Below, piece after piece: positions 23,617-31,543 of a DNA stretch of 36,762 bases. Position numbers and translations under genes: made by a program. Position 1 is the first letter of the stretch; the number at the start of each line of letters is the position of its first letter. The DNA comes from JBAXHO01 sp037138855. Its GTDB lineage: Bacteria; Patescibacteriota; Dojkabacteria; B142; OLB20. The stretch lies in NCBI GenBank assembly GCA_037138855.1, contig JBAXHO010000014.1:1-36762 (forward strand), in the 5' to 3' direction. The notes under the pieces are model-generated. The model saw nothing but the letters and a program-made list of their open reading frames with translations, did not search any database and was not told where the DNA came from.

Positions 23617-25383
23617 ATGAAGAAATTATTTAAGACTAAACTTCCTATTTTAATAGTGATATTATTGGCGATTTTCTTTCGCTTTTATGGTCTCAATTGG
23701 GACAATGGTCATTACTTACATCCGGACGAACGGTATATGTATATGACCTTGAATGATATTGAATGGCCTGTCAATCTTCAGCAGTATCTTGATCCTCATA
23801 ACTCGCCTTTATCTATTGCTCAGAAAGGCTATATTTATGGTACTGCACCGTTATTTTTTACTAAATGGGTGGCAGATCTTTTCGACATGGGAGTATATGG
23901 AGAAGTACATATTGTAGCTAGAACGGTAAGCGCTTTATTTGATTTAGGGACATTGCTACTGGTTTTTTTGACAGCAAAAAAAATATTTAATAAAAAAGCA
24001 GCACTTTTTGCAGCACTTTTTTATGCCTCAATGGTCATGTCGATTCAGCAAAGTCATTTTTTTACTGTGGATACATTTCTGATATTTTTCGTAATGCTGA
24101 CTTTCTATTTGTTAAATGATTTTATCCACAAAAAAGCTTTATTATCTTATGTTTGGATTATTTTTAGTGGAATTAGCTTTGGATTAGCACTCGGTAGCAA
24201 AATGTCAGCACTTTATTTTGGAGTAGTGATTGCCGGTTTTTTTCTAATCAAATTGATCAAAGAAATCAAAGAATTGGGTTGGGTTCATGCAATTATTAGA
24301 AGTGCAGAATATTCTTTACTATTTCTTTTTTTCAGTTATGTTTTATTTCGACTGACTAATCCCTATTTTTTTGAAAATAGTAGCTGGTTTGATTTGACTT
24401 TAAGTAAAGCTTTGGCCGGCACATTGGATTTTAATGTCAAGGCATCAGCTGGCAAAATTATGTATCCTCCGTCCTGGCAATGGTATGGCAAACCTGATTT
24501 TACTTTTCTGGCAAAAAACATTTTTTTCTGGGGTGCGGGTATCCCGGCTTGTTTGATGTTTGTTGTTGGAGCTGCTCTTCTTTTTAAAGAAAAAATTCAA
24601 TACTTACGAAGCAAAAAATTTACTAAGCTTTTATCACCAGAATCATTAGCAGTAATCTGGGTAATTTTTCTTTATGTTTATATTGGGATCGCCTTTGTGA
24701 AATCATTGCGGTATATCGAAGCCATGTTACCACTACTGGCTATTATTGCCGGATTTGGTTTAGCCAAATTGCAGTTTAAAAAATTTCATTTGGGGTTAAT
24801 TATTCAAATTACAATTGTCCTCTTTGCATTGCTCTGGCCGTTTAGTTTTATCCATATCTATTCTCAACCAATTAGCCGTGTCACAGCCTCCCAGTGGATT
24901 TATCAGAATATTCCAGCTAACTCTGTTATTACAGTAGAACATTGGGATGATGGTATCCCGGTAGGCTTGACTCCAGATGAATATACCTCATCAGGAACAC
25001 ATTATATTGATTTTTGGCCTAAATCTATCAGTATGCCGGTATATGACGAGGATAATGTTGCTAAACTGGAAATGCTTTATAACGCAGTATCTAAAGCTGA
25101 TTATATTGTATTATCTAGTAACCGGGCACGTTTAACAATCGGTCAGTTACCGGAAAAATTTCCTTATATGTATCAATATTATCAACATCTTGATGATGGT
25201 AGTCTTGGTTATGATTTAGTTTATAATGGTACTTCTTTTCCAGGTTTATTTGGATTTGAGGTTAATGATACCAAAGCTGAAGAAGTATTTTCGGTCTATG
25301 ATCATCCGGAAGTTAGGATTTACCAGAGAATTGGCAATATTAGTCGTGATCAGTTTAATCAGTTACTGCAAGATGGGAATTAG
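23617..25383 (+). CDS. GT-C family membrane glycosyltransferase
   Basis: This is a 588-residue polytopic membrane protein. The catalytic-loop motif LHPDERYMYM follows the first helix (ILIVILLAIFFRFYGLNWD), and about 10-11 helices precede a ~150-residue soluble tail. It is a paralogue of the protein at 18808, sharing HPDER and the DYIVLSSNRARL stretch near the C-terminus. It starts 5 bp after the radical SAM gene and overlaps the next GT-C gene by 11 bp. It probably adds one sugar, from a lipid-phosphate donor, to the same surface glycan as its neighbours. Confidence 0.82.
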   Translation: MKKLFKTKLPILIVILLAIFFRFYGLNWDNGHYLHPDERYMYMTLNDIEWPVNLQQYLDPHNSPLSIAQKGYIYGTAPLFFTKWVADLFDMGVYGEVHIVARTVSALFDLGTLLLVFLTAKKIFNKKAALFAALFYASMVMSIQQSHFFTVDTFLIFFVMLTFYLLNDFIHKKALLSYVWIIFSGISFGLALGSKMSALYFGVVIAGFFLIKLIKEIKELGWVHAIIRSAEYSLLFLFFSYVLFRLTNPYFFENSSWFDLTLSKALAGTLDFNVKASAGKIMYPPSWQWYGKPDFTFLAKNIFFWGAGIPACLMFVVGAALLFKEKIQYLRSKKFTKLLSPESLAVIWVIFLYVYIGIAFVKSLRYIEAMLPLLAIIAGFGLAKLQFKKFHLGLIIQITIVLFALLWPFSFIHIYSQPISRVTASQWIYQNIPANSVITVEHWDDGIPVGLTPDEYTSSGTHYIDFWPKSISMPVYDEDNVAKLEMLYNAVSKADYIVLSSNRARLTIGQLPEKFPYMYQYYQHLDDGSLGYDLVYNGTSFPGLFGFEVNDTKAEEVFSVYDHPEVRIYQRIGNISRDQFNQLLQDGN

Positions 25384-27082
25384 TCCAAAACAAATATTTC
25401 ATGCCCTAAAAAAACTGCGGATTTTACTGGCAATTATGATAAATGCCTTTATTTCTTGGCAGGTATATCTGGGTCATAGTTTTTTTCTGATGCCATATCT
25501 CTGGGTAGTCAGTATTTTTCTACTGATTTTTTCTGAATTAAAATTTAAGCAATTTTCAAAGCATTCTTTAAAAAATAAAAGTGAATTGGCTTTAATACTT
25601 TTGTTAGTATTGATTGCCATTGTTGTAATTGTTTTGAATTATAATCACTTTCGTTATCATGGTGATGATTTGATCACAGCATATTTTAGTAGCAAGCAAA
25701 GTTTTATCGGTAAGCTTTTTTTTAATCCAGTCCCGCAAAATCCTGGTGATTGGGTTTGTCAATTTCCTTCACTATATTTTGTAATTCAGAAATTTTTACT
25801 AATGTTCCTTGGCCATTCTAATTTGGCAGTTAAGTTATCTGTGTTACCTTATCAAATTATTATAGTGATCTTTCTTTATAAAATTCTCAAAGAAATTTTT
25901 TCTAAAGAAGCAGCTTTTTGGGGAATATTTTTTTATATTTTTCTGGCGATTTCACTATATTTTACAACGTTAGGTCTGCATTTTATTTCCAGCACAGCGA
26001 TGTATACAGTAAGTTTATATTTTTGCATTAATTATTTTAAAAAACCGCAATTTAAAACAGCAGTAATTCTAGGAATTTGTGCTGCTTTAGCAATGTTATT
26101 TTATACTTCCTCATATCTTGTTCCGATTTTTATTGGATTAATGCTGATATTTGTTTTTATCCGAAAGCCACGCAGAATGATTGTTCGAGATGGATTAGTG
26201 ATTGTTATATTGTTTTTTACAATTCTCGCTCCTTTTATCACAGTAATGTATAAAAATTCCAACTGGTATTTTTTACAGCGCTATGAACAGGTAAAAATTA
26301 TCGATGGTGAATGGTCAAGTCAGAAATCTCAGGATAAAAAAACGCTTAAGGAAAAGTTGACTGTTTATCAGAATAATTTTAATTTATCATTTAATTCCTT
26401 GCACACCAGAGGAATTGGTGGTCATGGTGGCTATAATTTTGGACATTTGGCCTTTTTTGATGGTTTTACATTAACACTTTTATTTTTTGCTATAGGTTTG
26501 ACTTTTCATTATCCCAAACGGTATTTTCTGGTGCTCTTTGTGGTGGTAACAATTATCATCACTTTTATTGCCGGAATGGTCTTGACGATTCCACCGCCAC
26601 CTTTTCATCGGCTGACTTTGATTTTACCTGGTTTAGCAATTGTATTTACTGTTTTGCTTGATGTTTGGCAAAGAAAATTTCCTTACAAACAGAGCGAGCG
26701 AATTTTACTGCTTGGATTAATGGTAATATATTGTTTGGTAAATTTTCGTTATTTTCGTAAATCAGTCAGTCAGGAATTGAATCCACCAGAGATTGAAGTG
26801 ATCAAAGAAATTAAAAATAATTACCCCGGGAGAACTTTTTACATTGCGACATTTCCAGGTTATGCACTGGAGAAGAATTGTTATTTTTTTGAAAATTGCT
26901 ACTCAAAAAAGATTGTCACTGATTATCATGTGAATATTCTTAAACGATCGGATGAGATTAAAACTGAAAAATATGTCATTTATATGACTTTTGCTGCTGA
27001 GTTTCAGGAGCAATTTCAAACAGCATTGCCAGGAGCCAATATCTTGTTATTAGAGGGCAATCGGGCAATTATCTGGAATTAA
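25373..27082 (+). CDS. GT-C family membrane glycosyltransferase
   Basis: This protein has 569 residues from the ATG at 25373, which overlaps the end of the previous gene by 11 bp. The longer in-frame extension to 25226 lies inside that gene and was rejected. The N-terminal hydrophobic hairpin (RILLAIMINAFISWQVYLG) is followed by a second pair of helices, and the acidic loop motif is FRYHGDDLITAY. There are about 11-12 helices and a short soluble tail. It is more distant from the other GT-C proteins here. It is the last gene of the rightward cluster and converges directly on lexA with no gap. Confidence 0.78.
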   Translation: MGISPKQIFHALKKLRILLAIMINAFISWQVYLGHSFFLMPYLWVVSIFLLIFSELKFKQFSKHSLKNKSELALILLLVLIAIVVIVLNYNHFRYHGDDLITAYFSSKQSFIGKLFFNPVPQNPGDWVCQFPSLYFVIQKFLLMFLGHSNLAVKLSVLPYQIIIVIFLYKILKEIFSKEAAFWGIFFYIFLAISLYFTTLGLHFISSTAMYTVSLYFCINYFKKPQFKTAVILGICAALAMLFYTSSYLVPIFIGLMLIFVFIRKPRRMIVRDGLVIVILFFTILAPFITVMYKNSNWYFLQRYEQVKIIDGEWSSQKSQDKKTLKEKLTVYQNNFNLSFNSLHTRGIGGHGGYNFGHLAFFDGFTLTLLFFAIGLTFHYPKRYFLVLFVVVTIIITFIAGMVLTIPPPPFHRLTLILPGLAIVFTVLLDVWQRKFPYKQSERILLLGLMVIYCLVNFRYFRKSVSQELNPPEIEVIKEIKNNYPGRTFYIATFPGYALEKNCYFFENCYSKKIVTDYHVNILKRSDEIKTEKYVIYMTFAAEFQEQFQTALPGANILLLEGNRAIIWN

Positions 27083-27724
27083 TTATCTCCCTGGATTATC
27101 CAGCACAGCGATCACTTTACCGTAAATCATGTCATGATCTTCAGGTGATAGATAAATTGGTTTGTGCACTTTGTTCGTGGAATCAGGATAGAGCACCATT
27201 ACCCGCTTATCTTTTTGAAAAGTCTTGATTGTGGCGCATTCATCGATGATGGCCAGTACTACATCACCATTATTAATGGGGATATTTTTAGCCACAATGG
27301 CAAAGTTACCATTTTTTAATAAAGTTCCTTGAATCAGGCGTTTATTCATGGAATCACCTTTGATTTCCAGAGCAAAAATGTCATTGGTGACAGGTAGCAG
27401 TGTCTTTTTGACCCGTAATGTCCCGACGATTTGTTCATTGGCATAGACCATGGGAGTGCCAGCATTCGCATAGCCAAGGATATTGACGTTCAAGATAAAT
27501 TGCCCATACACATTTTCAGTAAGTTTGATACTTCTGGCTTCGCTGCTGCGCATGATAATTCCTTTCTTTTCTAGTGCTTTTAGATGGTTGACGACACCGC
27601 GTTTAGTAGAAATGTGCATAGCTTCCATAAGCTCAGAAAGACTAGGTGAGACACCTTTTTTATCAAGAGAATTACGAATTAATTCTACAAGTTGTTGTTG
27701 TTTGGATGTAAGTTTTTCGGGCAT
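27083..27724 (-). CDS. lexA: LexA-type SOS repressor
   Basis: This 213-residue protein has an N-terminal winged helix (LTSKQQQLVELIRNSL, then SPSLSELMEAM and RGVVNHLKALEKKG). The S24-type autocleavage domain has the cleavage pair A88-G89 (GYANAGTP), nucleophile Ser125 (IKGDSM) and general base Lys167 (CATIKTF). All self-cleavage residues are present, so RecA-stimulated cleavage is expected. A 20-bp near-perfect palindrome lies 31 bp before its start, overlapping a plausible promoter, consistent with autorepression. The same operator and spacing precede the Nudix gene at 31115. Confidence 0.92.
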   Translation of the reverse strand: MPEKLTSKQQQLVELIRNSLDKKGVSPSLSELMEAMHISTKRGVVNHLKALEKKGIIMRSSEARSIKLTENVYGQFILNVNILGYANAGTPMVYANEQIVGTLRVKKTLLPVTNDIFALEIKGDSMNKRLIQGTLLKNGNFAIVAKNIPINNGDVVLAIIDECATIKTFQKDKRVMVLYPDSTNKVHKPIYLSPEDHDMIYGKVIAVLDNPGR

Positions 27725-27755
27725 GATAGTTGAATTAAAAAATAATTATTCGTAG

Positions 27756-27775
27756 TGTCCAAAAATTTTTGGATA
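27756..27775 (-). promoter_or_regulatory. LexA-type operator in the lexA promoter
   Basis: The core palindrome TCCAAAAATTTTTGGA (27758-27773) lies 31 bp before the lexA ATG. On the minus strand its TTGGAC end can serve as a -35 box, followed at 17 bp by TTTAAT. Bound repressor would block the promoter. Confidence 0.8.
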
Positions 27776-27789
27776 GTTATTATAAAAAA

Positions 27790-27895
27790 AAAGTATCAAG
27801 TATCAAGTATCAGGTATCAGGTATCAGGTATCAAGTATCAAGTATCAAGTATCAAGTAGGAAAGGGTATCTAGTATCTAGAAAGTATCTGCTAGC
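27790..27895. repeat. Heptanucleotide repeat array upstream of lexA
   Basis: About ten units of AAGTATC/AGGTATC type run in strict 7-nt register. They end in AAGTAGGAAAG, followed by a shorter run of TCTAGTA-type units. This is the second longest such array in the window. Confidence 0.8.
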
Positions 27896-27940
27896 TAGGT
27901 TTTAATGGCATACTAATAGTGTCAAATAGCCTAAATGTCA

Positions 27941-27993
27941 TTCCGGAAGTTAGCTTTTCTTTGCGATAGCTTAGAAAAGGTTACTGTCCGGAA
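27941..27993. repeat. Nested palindrome
   Basis: The outer arms TTCCGGA and TCCGGAA (27941-27947 and 27987-27993) enclose inner arms TTTTCT and AGAAAA around the loop TTGCGATAGCTT. The loop, on the minus strand AAGCTATCGCAA, resembles loops of other hairpins here (for example AAGCGTAGCGAA at 35617). No gene is visible between lexA and the Nudix-like gene at 28281; the stretch is made of repeats. Confidence 0.5.
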
Positions 27994-28080
27994 TCTACCG
28001 ATATATTAGTTAGTACGAATTATTTCAAATTGCATAATTCTTCCAGATTTTAGATTTCAGATTCCTAGATTCTTATCTAT

Positions 28081-28115
28081 TTAAGCCAAAGGCTTACCAG
28101 CTTATGGCTGGAACT
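28081..28115. repeat. Dispersed 35-nt hairpin repeat, copy 2
   Basis: This matches 17643-17677 with two mismatches and the same orientation, including similar flanks. The AAGCC-AAA-GGCTT hairpin is fully conserved; the differences fall in the spacer before GCTTATGGCTGG. Confidence 0.6.
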
Positions 28116-28280
28116 ATTAACTTTTACCTAATATCTATATAGTATACTTGGTATACCTCAGAGTCAATAAGAATAATTAAAAAAATCTCATTTATCACTT
28201 TGGGCTAACACATTTATCACTTTTCCTTTCACTTTCCAATCGGGTATTGTACAATTCTAGTATTCTTATTATTAAATTCC

Positions 28281-29603
28281 ATGATTTATCGAATGACTCG
28301 TGATTATATTTTATATTTAGCCCGTCTTCAGAGGAAGACTTTATTTGAACTGGGAGTAAATGCTTTTATTTTCTTTTTTATTGTGCTGGAATTTCTTACG
28401 TCTTGGACTAGTATTCGTGAAAGTGTTGGATTATTTGCAATTTTTTTGTTAGCTGCACTGAATTTTTTTTGGGGATTTTACTCTATGATCAGAGATCTCA
28501 AAAATTTTCTTACTCATGAAGAAAGTTATATTGAGCAGGCATCATATATTATTCATCCTACCTATGGCAAAATTACCTTGACTGATTTAGAGCCTAGTGA
28601 ATATGAAAAAAGTAATGAATTTCAAAAAACTCAGATTAATGTTGCTGATTTGAATTTTCCCGAAACAGTTTTTTATTCCAACAAAATTAATCGTTACTTT
28701 TGGGATAATGAATTAGGCTTAATTTTTGATGGTAAAAAGCAACATCAAGTAAAAGATTTGATTAAACAGGAAAAGAATGAGCTTTTGGAATTTTTAAAAA
28801 ATCGTTTTACCTATTCCAGAAAAAATCGTAAAATTTTTTATAACGGTCGAATGTTATGTCTTTCTAGAGATTTGGATATTAATAATGGTGTAGCTCATGT
28901 GTTTGAAGGCGAATACTTTGATAATTATGTTACCAATGAAATTAGCTCTTCACAATTATGCGATAGTGAAACTTCCAGGGTTTTAGTAGATGGTACAAAG
29001 TTTTTTCCTTTGGAAGAAGATATAGATTCCAAGCCGACTGTATCATGCATTACAAATTCCAATTTACAAAACCTGATTGGAGCCTGTACATTGGCATTTA
29101 CTAAGGATAATTATCTGGTGATCTGGAAGCAAAATATGCGGGTGCAGCAAAGTAACAATTTATTGGTACCAAGTGGTAGTGGATCAGCTGATCTTAGAGA
29201 TGTCGAAGCTTCCAATTTCAATAAAACATTAATTAATACAATGCACAGGGAATTGGTAGAGGAAAGTATGCTTGATCTTGATCCACATGATATTGGAAAT
29301 ACGAAAATTTTGGGATATTATCGTTGGGTACGAAGAGGTGGACTACCTGAATTTGCAGGAATTACCAAAGTGAATCTAAGTGTGGCTGATTTTCGACCAG
29401 AAACAATGGAAGTTCAGGTACCGAAAACAGCCAATAAATTTTTTGTTGATTCTTTGGAAAAGTTGGAGAAAGTTATTGATAAATTTTTAAATGATTCTCA
29501 AGGGGAAATTTCTGTGCCTCTGCACATGAATCTTCTTTTTCTCAAGTATTATATGCAAGAACGCCATACAGATTTGGAGAAATTTTTGTTTGGGGAAATA
29601 TGA
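28281..29603 (+). CDS. Membrane-anchored Nudix-like protein
   Basis: This is a 440-residue protein. Residues 25-43 and 48-67 form two hydrophobic helices (LGVNAFIFFFIVLEFLTSW and VGLFAIFLLAALNFFWGF), placing a large soluble part on the cytoplasmic side. From about residue 255 the sequence resembles a Nudix domain: CTLAFTKDNYLVIWKQN, then SGSGSADLRDVEASNF, and an MHRELVEESML segment that keeps REXXEE but lacks the usual glycine after it. Residue 340 on (NTKILGYYRWVRRGGLPEF) fits the later strands. The substrate is unknown. The domain may be an inactive or divergent Nudix fold. A heptanucleotide-type repeat begins 3 bp after the stop. Confidence 0.55.
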   Translation: MIYRMTRDYILYLARLQRKTLFELGVNAFIFFFIVLEFLTSWTSIRESVGLFAIFLLAALNFFWGFYSMIRDLKNFLTHEESYIEQASYIIHPTYGKITLTDLEPSEYEKSNEFQKTQINVADLNFPETVFYSNKINRYFWDNELGLIFDGKKQHQVKDLIKQEKNELLEFLKNRFTYSRKNRKIFYNGRMLCLSRDLDINNGVAHVFEGEYFDNYVTNEISSSQLCDSETSRVLVDGTKFFPLEEDIDSKPTVSCITNSNLQNLIGACTLAFTKDNYLVIWKQNMRVQQSNNLLVPSGSGSADLRDVEASNFNKTLINTMHRELVEESMLDLDPHDIGNTKILGYYRWVRRGGLPEFAGITKVNLSVADFRPETMEVQVPKTANKFFVDSLEKLEKVIDKFLNDSQGEISVPLHMNLLFLKYYMQERHTDLEKFLFGEI

Positions 29604-29605
29604 GG

Positions 29606-29640
29606 GACGGTGTCCGGTGACCGGTGATCGGAAGTCGATA
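29606..29640. repeat. Heptamer-type repeat, arm 1 of a 26-bp inverted repeat
   Basis: This contains 7-nt units of the CCGGTGA type. Bases 29607-29632 are the exact reverse complement of 31516-31541. The two arms each begin 2-3 bp after the stop codon of the gene that reads toward them. Confidence 0.8.
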
Positions 29641-29697
29641 GATCAAATCAGTAAATGCAATTTTTTAGAGAATTGTTGAAAGTGTTTTGTCGAGTTT

Positions 29698-30612
29698 TTA
29701 AATTTCGGGATTATATAATTGGTATCTAAGTTGTTGTTGCGCAAAATCTTCAAGCGTTAAGCTATTTTGATTGAATCCTAGATCGGTTAAACTTCTATAA
29801 ATGTGCCAAGTTGCTGGTTTTAATAGTCTTGCAAATAACGTTGTATCTGAGCTTTTGGGGGACAATTCATATCTAAGGGTTTTTGCATTTTGTAGCAACT
29901 TTTGTTCAGGAGTATAACTTGATAATGGAATTACTCCAATATTTATTTCAGCTGGAATTTGATAGCGAGTACGTATCAGCCTTTCATATTGTTCGGGATC
30001 AGTATCAGCTCTTGGTGTTACGCTATTAATACGCACACGTTCTGAAAGTTTATTTTTGATAGTAAAATTCATTAAATTTTTTACCCTTTCGAGATATATT
30101 CTTCGACGAGATGATTCATCAGTTTTATCTTTTTTCAACATAAATGCAGTTTCATGATCAGGGTCAAGTGATAATATAAGCTGAAGAGACTGAGGAATAG
30201 TCTCTTCACCAAAATGATGTCTTAAATATTTTTTTATGAAAAATTCATCATATCTTCCAGAAGGTAATTTATAACCATTGGTGATTATTTTTGTCTGAAT
30301 TCCAGCTAAGTGTAACAAAGGATCTACAATTGATTTTAAATCCGGATGCATCAGAGGTTCAGATCTGATTCCTGCAAGTGTAAATTTATCAATGCCAGAT
30401 TTGGGTGGAAGAAGATTAAATTGTTGAAGTGTGTTTATTAGATAATTAATATTATGGGTATCAACAAATGCATTATCTTTCGGAACAGAACTTTGGGAAA
30501 CACACATTGAACAATTTAGATCGCAATGTGGATAAATATCGAGAACAATTGTGCTTAAAGATTTATAATAAAAGTAGGATTTATTATATAGCCAATATGT
30601 AAATCGTGCAAT
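29698..30612 (-). CDS. Radical SAM protein with non-standard or lost start codon
   Basis: The open frame runs from 30618 to 29698. The radical SAM motif C-x3-C-x2-C is encoded at 30525-30502 (PHCDLNCSMCVSQS), preceded by the expected hydrophobic strand TIVLDIY. The first ATG (30507) falls inside that motif, so it cannot be the start. Upstream in frame there is no ATG, GTG or TTG before a TAA at 30621-30619; only ATT (30612) or ATA (30615) could initiate. I chose ATT; a 5' truncation is equally possible. The rest has AGIRSEPLMHPD (GGEP-like motif) and ILSLDPD strands typical of the family. The gene follows the LexA-box-controlled Nudix gene on the same strand, 41 bp away. Confidence 0.65.
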   Translation of the reverse strand: MARFTYWLYNKSYFYYKSLSTIVLDIYPHCDLNCSMCVSQSSVPKDNAFVDTHNINYLINTLQQFNLLPPKSGIDKFTLAGIRSEPLMHPDLKSIVDPLLHLAGIQTKIITNGYKLPSGRYDEFFIKKYLRHHFGEETIPQSLQLILSLDPDHETAFMLKKDKTDESSRRRIYLERVKNLMNFTIKNKLSERVRINSVTPRADTDPEQYERLIRTRYQIPAEINIGVIPLSSYTPEQKLLQNAKTLRYELSPKSSDTTLFARLLKPATWHIYRSLTDLGFNQNSLTLEDFAQQQLRYQLYNPEI

Positions 30613-30653
30613 TATGTGTTATATGAGGAGTAAAGTAATATTTTGTATGATAC

Positions 30654-31115
30654 TTAGATAATTTCAGAATAACATGAATCTTGTTTTATTTCCGGCAATA
30701 CTTCAAGTAGTTTTGCTTGTGCTGCTTGAAAATCCGGGTCATCTGGAAATTCAATTTTTTCTAACTCCTCACGATCAATCCATTTCATATCTGAATGTTC
30801 TGAGCTTAATTTCACAGCTCCAGAAGCGCTACAAAGATAGAAATTACGAAAAATTATGGGTTTTTCCAGCGCTTTGCCAATAAATTTTGAACTGGTAAGA
30901 ATTAAAATCAATCTATTGAATTGAAGATTGGTTTCTTCTTTAATTTCTCTTTGCAAAGCCTGCTTCAAAGTTTCACTCTCTTCTATTCTGCCTCCTGGAA
31001 TATCCCAAAAGCCTTTATACATGTTGACATCCTTGCGTTTGATGATCAAAATTTGATGGTTAGCATTGATTAAGAAAACTTTTTGAATAAACATGACATT
31101 GTTGAAGATTTTCAT
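30654..31115 (-). CDS. Nudix hydrolase under a LexA-type operator (MutT-like)
   Basis: This is a 153-residue single-domain protein with a good Nudix box: GGRIEESETLKQALQREIKEET (shown in two parts by residue number: G42-E48 and R57-E58-x2-E61), followed by an NL in place of the usual GU. This is the MutT-like size class, which hydrolyses damaged or excess nucleotides. Its promoter is nearly identical to that of lexA: the same palindrome and following ACTACGAA, with the same 31-bp distance to the ATG. It is therefore probably SOS-induced, together with the radical SAM gene downstream. A DNA-damage role, such as cleaning the nucleotide pool, is a reasonable inference. Confidence 0.85.
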   Translation of the reverse strand: MKIFNNVMFIQKVFLINANHQILIIKRKDVNMYKGFWDIPGGRIEESETLKQALQREIKEETNLQFNRLILILTSSKFIGKALEKPIIFRNFYLCSASGAVKLSSEHSDMKWIDREELEKIEFPDDPDFQAAQAKLLEVLPEIKQDSCYSEII

Positions 31116-31146
31116 GGCAGGAAAGCTAAAAAATAAATGTTCGTAG

Positions 31147-31166
31147 TGTCCAAAAATTTTTGGACA
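31147..31166 (-). promoter_or_regulatory. LexA-type operator in the Nudix promoter
   Basis: TGTCCAAAAATTTTTGGACA is a perfect 20-bp palindrome, 31 bp before the Nudix ATG. The minus-strand TTGGAC and a TTTAGC 17 bp on form a plausible promoter. The sequence after the box (ACTACGAA...TTATTTTTTA) matches the lexA promoter almost base for base. Confidence 0.8.
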
Positions 31167-31174
31167 AACACTCC

Positions 31175-31198
31175 GGGGGCACTGGCGTGCCCGCCCCC
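31175..31198. repeat. GC-rich hairpin
   Basis: GGGGGCAC and GTGC-CCG-CCCCC arms form a strong stem that stands out from the AT-rich surroundings. It lies upstream of the Nudix promoter, so it may end transcription coming from elsewhere or be a mobile palindrome. Confidence 0.5.
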
Positions 31199-31414
31199 AA
31201 TTTAATTATAGCGATTTTTCCAAATAATTTCATTGTACTGCATTACAATTTTTAGCATTTTCTCTCTGATTTCTAATTCTCGATCAGGAGATAATCGGAA
31301 ATATTTTAATCTATTTCATGGTCAAATCCCTCGATGGTTGCATTGGAATTCCAAAATATTTTTTTTCTCAATTTTACGTATGTTTTTTGATTTCTACTTC
31401 AGCTACACTTGAAT

Positions 31415-31488
31415 TACTAGATACTAGATACTAGATACTAGATACTAGATACTAGCTACTAGCTACTAGCTACTAGCTACTAGCTACT
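31415..31488. repeat. Heptanucleotide repeat array (ACTAGAT/ACTAGCT)
   Basis: About ten units in strict 7-nt register change midway from TAGATAC to TAGCTAC type. The array lies downstream of the rlmI-like gene in its direction of transcription. No gene is visible in 31199-31543. Confidence 0.85.
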
Positions 31489-31506
31489 CTTCTCACTTTT
31501 AGTTTT

Positions 31507-31541
31507 TCTCCGATCTCCGATCACCGGTCACCGGACACCGT
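31507..31541. repeat. Heptamer-type repeat, arm 2 of a 26-bp inverted repeat
   Basis: Units of TCCGATC/ACCGGTC type are present. Bases 31516-31541 are the exact reverse complement of 29607-29632. This arm begins 2 bp after the rlmI-like stop codon, mirroring arm 1. Confidence 0.8.
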
Positions 31542-31543
31542 TT

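Noticed and set aside
25226..25372. N-terminal extension of the GT-C gene to an upstream ATG
   Set aside because: The extension lies wholly inside the preceding GT-C gene; the ATG at 25373 gives the usual short overlap.
27790..27895. CRISPR array
   Set aside because: The units are contiguous 7-mers without spacers; there are no 20-40-nt repeats separated by unique spacers and no cas genes.
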